Shown one piece after another: positions 34,444 through 40,850 of a DNA stretch of 64,000 nucleotides. A program made the translations under genes and the position numbers. The stretch lies in the NCBI RefSeq assembly GCF_002813295.1, contig NZ_PHUE01000001.1, forward strand, positions 1,612,001-1,676,000, read 5' to 3'. Source of the stretch: Flavobacterium sp. 5 (GTDB lineage Bacteria > Bacteroidota > Bacteroidia > Flavobacteriales > Flavobacteriaceae). The first letter of the stretch is position 1, and every line of letters begins with the position of its first letter. The notes beneath the pieces were generated by a model that was not told the origin of the DNA, did no database searches, and saw only the letters and a list, made by a program, of their open reading frames with translations.

Positions 34444-35193
34444 TTATAAAGTCGCTGCTCCTCCATCCAATAACAACTCACCACCAATCATAAACTTAGA
34501 ATCATCGGAAGCTAGATAAAGAAATCCTGCTGCCATTTCTTCTGGTGTTCCCAAACGTTTTGCTGGAATTCCTGAAGCATAATGGGTTTTAGTTCCGTTT
34601 GCTTCTTCTTCAGTAGCGCCGCCTCTTGAGAATATTGGTGTATCGATTGGCCCAGGAGATAATACATTGACACGGATGTTTCTGTCTAATAACTCAGCAG
34701 ATAAGGTTCTAGCTAACGAACGAACCGCAGCTTTCGAAGCTGAATATGCCGCAGTTGAAGCAAATCCTTTGTGCGCAACCGTAGATGCTGTAATAATTAC
34801 CGAAGCTCCGTCATTTAGATGTGGCAACGCTTTTTGAATAGTAAAGAAAACGCCTTTGAAATTGATATCACTAGTTTGATCAAACATTTCTTCCGTATAA
34901 TCGGCAATTGGAGCAGCAATAAATATTCCTGCGTTAACTACTAATACATCAATTTTTCCGAAAGTATCTTTTATCGTTTTATACGTGCTATCGATTCTAT
35001 TCAAATCCGAAACATCACTTACTAAACCAATTGAACCATTTGCAATTTCGTAAACTGCTTCGTCAATTGTTGTTTTATTTCTTCCTGTAATAGCCACTTT
35101 GGCGCCTTGTTCTGCAAATAATTTTGCTGTTGCTAATCCTATTCCGCTGTTACCTCCTGTAATTACGGCTACTTTATTGTCTAATTTTTTCAT
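34444..35193 (-). CDS. SDR family oxidoreductase
   Basis: Classical short-chain dehydrogenase/reductase of 249 residues. The NAD(P)-binding TGGNSGIGLATAKL lies at about 13-26, NAG near 88, the catalytic triad Ser in TASTVAHKG, and YSASKAAVRSL (Tyr-x3-Lys), and a typical C-terminus FMIGGELLLDGG. The Arg in TGRN after the second strand favours NADP. Substrate unknown. A candidate ArsR-type operator lies just upstream, linking it to the neighbouring regulator and ABC exporter. Confidence 0.9.
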   Translation of the reverse strand: MKKLDNKVAVITGGNSGIGLATAKLFAEQGAKVAITGRNKTTIDEAVYEIANGSIGLVSDVSDLNRIDSTYKTIKDTFGKIDVLVVNAGIFIAAPIADYTEEMFDQTSDINFKGVFFTIQKALPHLNDGASVIITASTVAHKGFASTAAYSASKAAVRSLARTLSAELLDRNIRVNVLSPGPIDTPIFSRGGATEEEANGTKTHYASGIPAKRLGTPEEMAAGFLYLASDDSKFMIGGELLLDGGAATL

Positions 35194-35228
35194 TTTTATT
35201 ATAATTTGATTGTTTTAAGTATTTAAAT

Positions 35229-35244
35229 ATCTAAATATTTCGAT
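35229..35244. promoter_or_regulatory. ArsR-type operator copy upstream of the SDR gene
   Basis: ATCTAAATATTTCGAT differs at one position from the perfect palindrome ATCGAAATATTTCGAT found at 35582-35597. It lies 35 nt before the SDR start, between the SDR and arsR-type genes. Confidence 0.6.
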
Positions 35245-35263
35245 GTTTTTAATTAAAAAAAAG

Positions 35264-35551
35264 CTAAAGCCCTAAATTCTTGATGTAGTCCGCATAAGCG
35301 CCACAAACTTCTTTATTTATGACGAATTTCAGATTACGGCCATCTTTGTCTGCGATTAATAAATCAGCATCAATTAATTGTTTAATGTGATGAGACATGG
35401 TAGATTGTGCTAAATTAAACTCGGCAGAAACATCACAGCATTGCGTACACGTTTCGCTTTTGCTGACAATTTTCATTATCTTTAAACGATACGGGTCGCC
35501 CAATGCTTTGGATATTTTTTCGACTTGCTTTATGTTTAATTCGGTAATCAT
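35264..35551 (-). CDS. ArsR/SmtB family transcriptional regulator
   Basis: 95-residue winged-helix repressor. The dimerisation helix is KQVEKISKALGDPYRLKIM, and the recognition helix region is FNLAQSTMSHHIKQL (46-60), followed by the wing DLLIADKDGRNLKFVI. Cys35, Cys38 and Cys39 (ETCTQCCD) lie just before the DNA-binding helices, where some family members bind metals, arsenite or sense oxidation. The candidate operator occurs upstream of this gene, the SDR gene and the ABC exporter gene. Confidence 0.9.
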   Translation of the reverse strand: MITELNIKQVEKISKALGDPYRLKIMKIVSKSETCTQCCDVSAEFNLAQSTMSHHIKQLIDADLLIADKDGRNLKFVINKEVCGAYADYIKNLGL

Positions 35552-35555
35552 GGGG

Positions 35556-35563
35556 CAAAGATA
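35556..35563 (-). promoter_or_regulatory. candidate -7 promoter element for arsR-type gene, leaderless layout
   Basis: The minus strand reads TATCTTTG, with only 4 nt between it and the ATG, so the transcript would start at or next to the start codon. The -33 region would overlap the operator at 35582-35597, suiting autorepression. Confidence 0.5.
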
Positions 35564-35581
35564 AAAATTTATTTTTAATAC

Positions 35582-35597
35582 ATCGAAATATTTCGAT
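35582..35597. promoter_or_regulatory. perfect palindromic operator between arsR-type and ABC exporter genes
   Basis: ATCGAAATATTTCGAT is an exact 16-bp palindrome. It occupies the -33 area of both divergent promoters (-7 elements at 35556-35563 on the minus strand and 35608-35615 on the plus strand), the position expected for a repressor of both. Confidence 0.7.
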
Positions 35598-35607
35598 ATT
35601 TATGTTT

Positions 35608-35615
35608 TAAATTTG
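35608..35615 (+). promoter_or_regulatory. -7 promoter element for the ABC exporter gene
   Basis: TAAATTTG (TAnnTTTG), 10 nt after the palindromic operator and 59 nt before the chosen ATG at 35675. Confidence 0.6.
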
Positions 35616-35674
35616 CAAATGAAAATTCCAAAAGAATTCTTTTGAGTTCCATTTTTCTTCTAAAAATACGACAT

Positions 35675-37423
35675 ATGAAAATTTTATACGACTATATCAA
35701 AACCCACAAAACGCTTTTATATATCGCGTTATTTTTAGCCACAATTAATCAATGCTTTTCTTTATTCGATTCTATTATTATTGGTAAATTACTGAACGAA
35801 TGTGGTGTTGGTGTTGCCAATTTCAATCACAATCACTTCACTTTTGTAAAAGCAGTTTTGGGTTGGTTAGGATTGTCACTTGGTGCAGCGATGGTTTCCA
35901 GAATTGCCAAGAACTTTCAGGATTATTACACGAATATTATCATTCAGAGAACTGGTGCGCAAATGTACACAGATGGTATTCAGAAAGCGTTGCAATTGCC
36001 TTTTCAGGATTTTGAAGACCAACGCTCTGGTGAAACATTAGGTAAACTTCAAAAGGTAAAAATTGATTGCGAAAAATTCATCACACTTTCGATTTCATTG
36101 ATTTTTCAATCTATAGTAGGGATTGTTTTTGTCGTGGTTTATGCCGTAAGTATTCATTGGTTATTAGGTCCAATTTTCTTGGTAACCGTTCCTGTGATTG
36201 CTTTTATCAGTTCTTTTTTAGGTAAAAGAATTAAAAAAGTTTCAAAAGAAATTTTAGGAGAAACAACTGCTTTGGCTGGAGCTACAACCGAATCCCTAAG
36301 AAATATTGAATTGGTAAAAAGTTTAGGTTTAACCGAACAAGAAGTAAACCGGTTGAATGCCACAACAATTAAAATCTTGGGATTAGAACTCAAAAAAGTA
36401 CGTTTCATTCGTTCGTTGAGTTTTATACAAGGAACGACGGTTCACTTTATGCGGACTAGTTTGGTTTTTGCACTTTATATGTTCATTTTTAATGGTATCA
36501 TCAAACCTGGTGATATGATTACATTGATGTTCTTCTCCTTCTTTTTGTTTAATCCATTACAGGAATTGGGTAATGTGATTGCGACTTTCAACGAAACCAA
36601 AGCATCAATGGATAATTTTGGCGATTTAATGAACTCTGAAAGCGAAGAAACTCCTGAAAACCCTCAAACTATTGGAGCAATTAACCATTTGCGTTTTCAA
36701 AATATTTCATTTAAACACCAAACTGCTTCTAGTTATGCGGTAAAAAATATTTCTTTTGATGCCAAAGCAGGCGAAACAATAGCCTTTGTAGGTCCATCAG
36801 GAAGCGGAAAAACAACTTTGGTAAAAATGCTCGTTGGATTGTATAATCCTGCGGAGGGAGCTATTTTTTACAATGAAAAAAATGCAAAAGATATTGACCT
36901 TACCGAATTAAGACAACAACTTGGTTTTGTAACTCAAGATGCACAACTGTTTTCGGGAACAATAAAAGACAATTTACTATTTGTAAAACCTGACGCTACT
37001 GATGAAGAAATAAATGATGTACTGCAAAAATCGGCTTGCCAAAATCTCTTAGCTCGTGCCGAAAACGGTATTTACACAACAATTGGTGAAGGCGGAATAA
37101 AAGTTTCAGGCGGAGAAAAACAACGTTTGTCGATCGCCAGAGCATTGCTTAGAAATCCGCATTTATTACTTTTTGATGAAGCAACTTCGGCTTTAGATTC
37201 GATTACCGAAGAAGAAATCACCAAAACTATCCGCAGTATTTCGTCTAAGCAAGATCAGATTACAGTATTGATTGCGCATCGTTTATCGACCATTATGCAT
37301 GCTGACAAAATATTTGTTTTGGAACAAGGACAAATCATCGAACAAGGGAAACATCAAGATTTACTGGATGAGAAAGGCTTGTATTATGCAATGTGGAGAC
37401 AACAGATTGGGGAGAGAAAGTAA
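35675..37423 (+). CDS. ABC exporter, fused permease and ATP-binding domains
   Basis: Half-transporter of 582 residues: six transmembrane helices (about 10-310; LLYIALFLATINQCFSLFDS is helix 1), then the nucleotide-binding domain with Walker A GPSGSGKTT, signature VSGGEKQRLSIARALL, Walker B LLLFDEATSALD and the switch histidine in IAHRLS. It resembles lipid/drug exporters of the MsbA/AtmA kind; substrate unknown. I start at ATG 35675 (MKILYDYIKTHK); a TTG eleven codons upstream is less likely. Candidate ArsR-type operator overlaps its promoter. Confidence 0.9.
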   Translation: MKILYDYIKTHKTLLYIALFLATINQCFSLFDSIIIGKLLNECGVGVANFNHNHFTFVKAVLGWLGLSLGAAMVSRIAKNFQDYYTNIIIQRTGAQMYTDGIQKALQLPFQDFEDQRSGETLGKLQKVKIDCEKFITLSISLIFQSIVGIVFVVVYAVSIHWLLGPIFLVTVPVIAFISSFLGKRIKKVSKEILGETTALAGATTESLRNIELVKSLGLTEQEVNRLNATTIKILGLELKKVRFIRSLSFIQGTTVHFMRTSLVFALYMFIFNGIIKPGDMITLMFFSFFLFNPLQELGNVIATFNETKASMDNFGDLMNSESEETPENPQTIGAINHLRFQNISFKHQTASSYAVKNISFDAKAGETIAFVGPSGSGKTTLVKMLVGLYNPAEGAIFYNEKNAKDIDLTELRQQLGFVTQDAQLFSGTIKDNLLFVKPDATDEEINDVLQKSACQNLLARAENGIYTTIGEGGIKVSGGEKQRLSIARALLRNPHLLLFDEATSALDSITEEEITKTIRSISSKQDQITVLIAHRLSTIMHADKIFVLEQGQIIEQGKHQDLLDEKGLYYAMWRQQIGERK

Positions 37424-37477
37424 TACCTCTCTCCTTTAAAATCAGGAAAAACTAAGCGACACGTTTAGGTTTAAGTA

Positions 37478-38002
37478 CTAGTTGTTGCTTTTTCGTTTTT
37501 CGCTTTTTTCTTTATAATATTCTTCAAAAGATTTATCGTATCTAAGTAAAAAACTTAGTCCATCGGCGCGTTTTAAGGTTTGTTCTTTATTGGAATGCTC
37601 TGAGTTTATGATAATTTTATAGGTCTCTGAAAAATAAACGGGTCTTGATTCAATAGCGGTTATTTCGGTCTTGAATTCTTTGATTATTTTTTTTCGGGTG
37701 GTTACAAAAGTGGTATCCAGGGTCATTAGGATTACATCTGGATTTGTAGAATCGTCATTAGGTTTTTGAGTGTTATATTGAATTTCTATTTTTTTTCCGT
37801 CCTTTTTAAATTTTGCTTCCCAATTGAATTTACTTCCCATAGTGCCATAATTGGTACCTAACAATTGGATGGATTTAGTTTTTTTGTTTTCTAAAATACT
37901 AATTAGATAGGAGTAAAATTCATTGGCAGTAGTATTGGTTTGTGCCTTGGAAGAAATCGTAACACATAGAAATAAAAACAAAGTAGGAATCAGTTTTTTC
38001 AT
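37478..38002 (-). CDS. secreted protein of unknown function
   Basis: 174 residues, no family recognised. Signal peptide MKKLIPTLFLFLCVTISSKAQ, then a compact mixed domain and a very basic C-terminal tail (KEKSEKRKSNN). Convergent with the ABC exporter. It has a -7 promoter match of its own, so it is probably a single-gene unit. Confidence 0.65.
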   Translation of the reverse strand: MKKLIPTLFLFLCVTISSKAQTNTTANEFYSYLISILENKKTKSIQLLGTNYGTMGSKFNWEAKFKKDGKKIEIQYNTQKPNDDSTNPDVILMTLDTTFVTTRKKIIKEFKTEITAIESRPVYFSETYKIIINSEHSNKEQTLKRADGLSFLLRYDKSFEEYYKEKSEKRKSNN

Positions 38003-38026
38003 AGTAACCGGATGGTATAATTACAT

Positions 38027-38034
38027 CAAATATA
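38027..38034 (-). promoter_or_regulatory. candidate -7 promoter element for the 174-residue secreted protein
   Basis: The minus strand reads TATATTTG, 24 nt before the ATG at 38002. Confidence 0.5.
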
Positions 38035-38097
38035 CTTCTTTCTTGTATAAAATTTTAACCTGAAAATATACTTTTGGGACAAGGTCAAGACAAATTA

Positions 38098-38397
38098 CTA
38101 AATCCATCTATCTATTAACTCCAAATAATAGTAGTATTCCTGATCGTTTCCATCGCCATCTTCGCCAACAAATTGTAATTGGATTTCTTGTAAAACTTCG
38201 ATGATTTCATCTACTTCATTATCACTTAAATCAACAGTAAAATGACTGGTGGTAATGTCCTTTTTTTTATTCTGTTTTCCTCCTTTTGGGATTTCATTAT
38301 GTTTAAGAATATCCAATAGTTTATCAATTAGTTTCACTTTCCCTGATTCAGAAAGCGCCTTAATAGTATGAGTAAGGTTTAAATAATCAATTGTCAT
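38098..38397 (-). CDS. small acidic protein of unknown function
   Basis: 99 residues, not recognised. Predicted helical N-terminus (LNLTHTIKALSESGKVKLIDKLLDIL), a Lys-rich linker (GGKQNKKK), a strand-helix unit (FTVDLSDNEVDEIIEVLQEI) and an acidic tail with a run of tyrosines (DQEYYYYLELIDRWI). No signal peptide or membrane helix, so cytosolic. Codon use looks like its neighbours. It borders the repeat-rich accessory stretch. Confidence 0.6.
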   Translation of the reverse strand: MTIDYLNLTHTIKALSESGKVKLIDKLLDILKHNEIPKGGKQNKKKDITTSHFTVDLSDNEVDEIIEVLQEIQLQFVGEDGDGNDQEYYYYLELIDRWI

Positions 38398-38566
38398 TCT
38401 GTTGCAATTTTAAAGTTCTGTTTATACAGTAATAACTTAAACTGTTCTTAAATATTGTAACTATAAATAGTTGTAATTGCCTATTTGGTTCTCGGATGCT
38501 TGTCTGACAACTGGCTCATACTTATAATAAACTCCTTTCATTCTATAAATCATTAATCTGACAACG

Positions 38567-39083
38567 GTAATTTATAAGTTGGATAGGCGTAATTACAAAC
38601 TGACCTGCCATAACTACAAATCGGATAGTAATAAATACAACTCGGATTGCCTTAACTACAAACTAGGACAGTATAACTATAAATCGGATAGCAATAAATA
38701 CAACTCGGATTGCCTTAACTACAAACTGGGATAGCATAACTACAAATCGGATAGCAATAAATACAACTCGGATTGCCTTAACTACAAACTAGGATAGCAT
38801 AACTACAAATCGGATAACAATAAATACAACTCAGATTAGCTTAACTACAAACTGGGACAGCATAACTACAAATCGGATAGCAATAAATACAACTCGGATT
38901 GCCTTAACTACAAACTAGGGCAGCATAACTACAAATCAGATAGCAATAAATACAACTCGGATTGCCTTAACTACAAACTGGGACAGCATAACTACAAATC
39001 GGATAGCAATAAATACAAACTGGGATGGCATAATTACAAATTTGGAAAACATAACTACAAGTTGACAGAAATAAATACAAGCG
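38567..39083. repeat. minisatellite of about 25 units of 20-22 bp, with a 63-bp higher-order repeat
   Basis: Units share ATAAcTACAAa then a variable GGAT-containing half. Three unit types alternate: ATAACTACAAATCGGATAGCA, ATAAATACAACTCGGATTGC (+CT) and TAACTACAAACTGGGATAGC. Together they make a 63-bp block; ATAAATACAACTCGGATTGC recurs exactly 63 nt apart (38633 and 38696, for example). Edge units (38567-38610 and 39020-39083) are degenerate. Stops in all frames and unit lengths that change frame make coding unlikely. It fills most of the ~1.2 kb gap between the genes ending at 38397 and 39587. Confidence 0.9.
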
Positions 39084-39118
39084 TATAAATATTCAAACTT
39101 ATTTTAGAACTAGACATC

Positions 39119-39265
39119 GAGCTATTTGCGAAGATTCCTCCTTCGTCGGAATGACAATATTGTGGAAAATCTTTGAGGAGAAAAAGCCTAGATCGGTTTT
39201 ATGTAACCTTTTTTAAACCCATTATTACGTAAAGAAAACACAAGCAACTCGCCAATATTGTCATT
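39119..39265. mobile_element. MITE-like element, copy 1 (right end truncated)
   Basis: Left end GAGCTATTTGCGAAGATTCC...GTCGGAATGACAATATTGTGG and interior GAAAAAGCCTAGATCGGTTT match copy 2 at 39292. The right inverted end stops after CAATATTGTCATT and runs into unrelated AAGTTTTTTAAAAC. Confidence 0.75.
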
Positions 39266-39291
39266 AAGTTTTTTAAAACACTAGTAATACG

Positions 39292-39469
39292 GAGCTACTT
39301 GCGGAGATTCCTCCTACGTCGGAATGACAATATTGTGGCAAATCTTTGAGCAGAAAAAGTCTAGATCGGTTTTATTTAACCTTTTTAAAACAAACTATTA
39401 CGCAAAGAAAACACAAGCAACTCGCCAATATTGTCATTCCGACGTAGGAGGAACCTCCGTGAGTAGCTC
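39292..39469. mobile_element. MITE-like element, copy 2 (complete)
   Basis: 178 bp. The left end (39292-39338) starts GAGCTACTTGCGGAGATTCC and the right end (39424-39469), read on the minus strand, starts GAGCTACTCACGGAGGTTCC; both continue TCCTACGTCGGAATGACAA. These are about 45-bp terminal inverted repeats with few mismatches. There is no open frame of substance. It lies in tandem with copy 1, suggesting local duplication or nested insertion. Confidence 0.8.
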
Positions 39470-39532
39470 GACAATTTTAGTGAATTATATATTTTTCTTA
39501 ACTTAATCTTAGGACGTTTACCTTTACAGGCA

Positions 39533-39547
39533 CAAGCGGGACGCTTG
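39533..39547. repeat. short GC-rich palindrome
   Basis: CAAGCG-GGA-CGCTTG, a 6-bp stem with a 3-nt loop, inside CAGGCACAAGCGGGACGCTTG, a phrase I recall from intergenic DNA of other Flavobacteria. It lies 40 nt beyond the stop of the TIR gene and could aid its termination, though there is no U-run. Confidence 0.5.
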
Positions 39548-39586
39548 CTCTAGGCTAGGGGATAACGATTGGTAGCAACCGTTAAT

Positions 39587-40504
39587 TTAATTCCGCTTAA
39601 GTCTTTCTTTAGATATTATTTCAAAAAAATTATTAAGCCATATTTCCGCAATAACAGCACTGGTTTTAAAGTTTTTTCCACTTTCTTTATCAGACCATCC
39701 CTTTTCATTTAATTTGCTTATGTCAAATTTCAATCTAGTACTACCAAGGCTTTTATTGCCTTCAAAATCATTTCTTTGGAATATATTAATAAATATATAA
39801 TCTGGATTATGGTAATGTTGTATTGAGAGAAGTAGCCCGTAACTAACTATATCAATTCCGTTATTATTGTTTATATCTTGCCTTAAATTCCAATCAGGAA
39901 GTTTTTGGTTAATTTCTGTAATTTGATTTTTAAATTCAGAAATTAAGTTTTCAGATTCTAACCTTGCAAAATCAAATCCTTCTTGACCAGTTAAAATTCT
40001 TTCTCGTTGTTGAGCAAAAAGAATTTTATCCTCTGATTTTTTAACTTTGTCTGCTAAAGTTTCTATTGTAATATTACCTCCAAATTCTTGTATTCTTGAT
40101 TCAATAACTGAAGCTGCACTTTCAATTCCCCATCTTTCTAATCCTATCCATAATCGATTTTTAGGTAACCACTTTGGCGGATTCACTGGTTTGTCTAAAG
40201 GTATAAAGGTTACAAAGTCATAACCAAATTCAAAACCTCGATTTCTTATTGCAGTTTCTTCAATCTTTGTCCACGGAGAATTACCCCAAGTATCTCTATA
40301 TAATACAACAACAATTCTACTTTCTTTAAAAAAAACTCTATTAAAAAGTTCTTCTCCATCACGACCAGCTAGTTTTTTCTGTTGTTCTGAATATAGAAAT
40401 GTTTTTACACTTTCTTTTAATAAATTATTAAGTTGGAATGCTAAATTTTCATCTTGCTGTAAAAATGAAATAGCTACATCAAATTCAAAATTTTCTGTTG
40501 ACAT
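39587..40504 (-). CDS. TIR-domain protein, candidate NAD-consuming defence effector
   Basis: 305 residues. The N-terminal part (about 6-150) has the TIR layout: first strand FDVAISF (8-14) and helix, the strand RIVVVLYRDTW (63-73), and the diagnostic S76-P-W78-T-K-I-E82, the S-x-W-x3-E motif whose Glu is the NADase residue in active bacterial TIRs. A helical linker (about 155-205) precedes an unrecognised C-terminal domain (about 205-305). No partner gene (ThsA, SAVED, STING, Argonaute) is nearby. It is a stand-alone gene between repeats, in the only clearly accessory part of the window. Antiphage defence is inferred from the family, not shown. Confidence 0.8.
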   Translation of the reverse strand: MSTENFEFDVAISFLQQDENLAFQLNNLLKESVKTFLYSEQQKKLAGRDGEELFNRVFFKESRIVVVLYRDTWGNSPWTKIEETAIRNRGFEFGYDFVTFIPLDKPVNPPKWLPKNRLWIGLERWGIESAASVIESRIQEFGGNITIETLADKVKKSEDKILFAQQRERILTGQEGFDFARLESENLISEFKNQITEINQKLPDWNLRQDINNNNGIDIVSYGLLLSIQHYHNPDYIFINIFQRNDFEGNKSLGSTRLKFDISKLNEKGWSDKESGKNFKTSAVIAEIWLNNFFEIISKERLKRN

Positions 40505-40632
40505 ATAGTTTTTTTTTATAATGGATGCTAACTCTTAAATAAAGACAATTCTTTAACATCGCGAAGTGTTTAAAATATTGATTATTGGTTTTTTATGTCT
40601 TAAATCACAATTACAGTCATTTGTACTTGCTT

Positions 40633-40659
40633 GATCACTTCGTTCCTCGCAATGACGAG
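40633..40659 (+). repeat. dispersed palindromic repeat, family A, copy 3
   Basis: GATCACTTCGTTCCTCGCAA followed by TGACGAG; matches the copies at 2973-2998 and 10996-11021 over about 22 of 26 positions. Confidence 0.65.
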
Positions 40660-40682
40660 AAGCTTATTATGAAACCAGATAC

Positions 40683-40764
40683 CCTAGCCCTGATAGCAGT
40701 GGAAATCCTTTTTTGTTTTTCCTTTAAAAACAAAAAAGATTGCAACGGATAGCAGGATTAGCTC
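40683..40764 (+). repeat. dispersed ~82-nt hairpin element, family B, copy 2
   Basis: Begins CCTAGCCCTGATAGCAGTGG and ends AGCAGGATTAGCTCC. The central stem is CTTTTTTGTTTTT / AAAAACAAAAAAG. Relative to copy 1 an A-T pair has become G-C in both arms at once, so pairing is kept. Confidence 0.8.
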
Positions 40765-40770
40765 CTAAAT

Positions 40771-40813
40771 AAAAAAGCCATTCTCCTCAATTATAAAGGA
40801 GAACGGCTGTTTC
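40771..40813 (-). terminator. terminator of nrdA
   Basis: AGCCATTCTCCT and AGGAGAACGGCT form a stem of 12 positions with one mismatch and a 9-nt loop; AAAAAA on the left supplies the U-run for the leftward transcript. Confidence 0.8.
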
Positions 40814-40850
40814 TTATTTTATGAAATGTTTCGTTCTAAGTTAATGCAAC

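Noticed and set aside
39324..39506. 60-codon plus-strand frame in the accessory stretch
   Set aside because: Also translates a MITE end (CHSDVGGTSVSS); not a gene.
38398..39586. CRISPR array at the 38.6 kb repeats
   Set aside because: Repeats are contiguous 20-22 bp units without unique spacers, and no cas genes are present.
39587..40504. Thoeris, CBASS or TIR-Argonaute system around the TIR gene
   Set aside because: No ThsA-like, cyclase, SAVED, STING or Argonaute gene lies within reach; only repeats and nrdA flank it.
40505..40850. Small RNA gene between the TIR gene and nrdA
   Set aside because: The structured sequence there is explained by repeat families A and B and the nrdA terminator; no promoter element was found.
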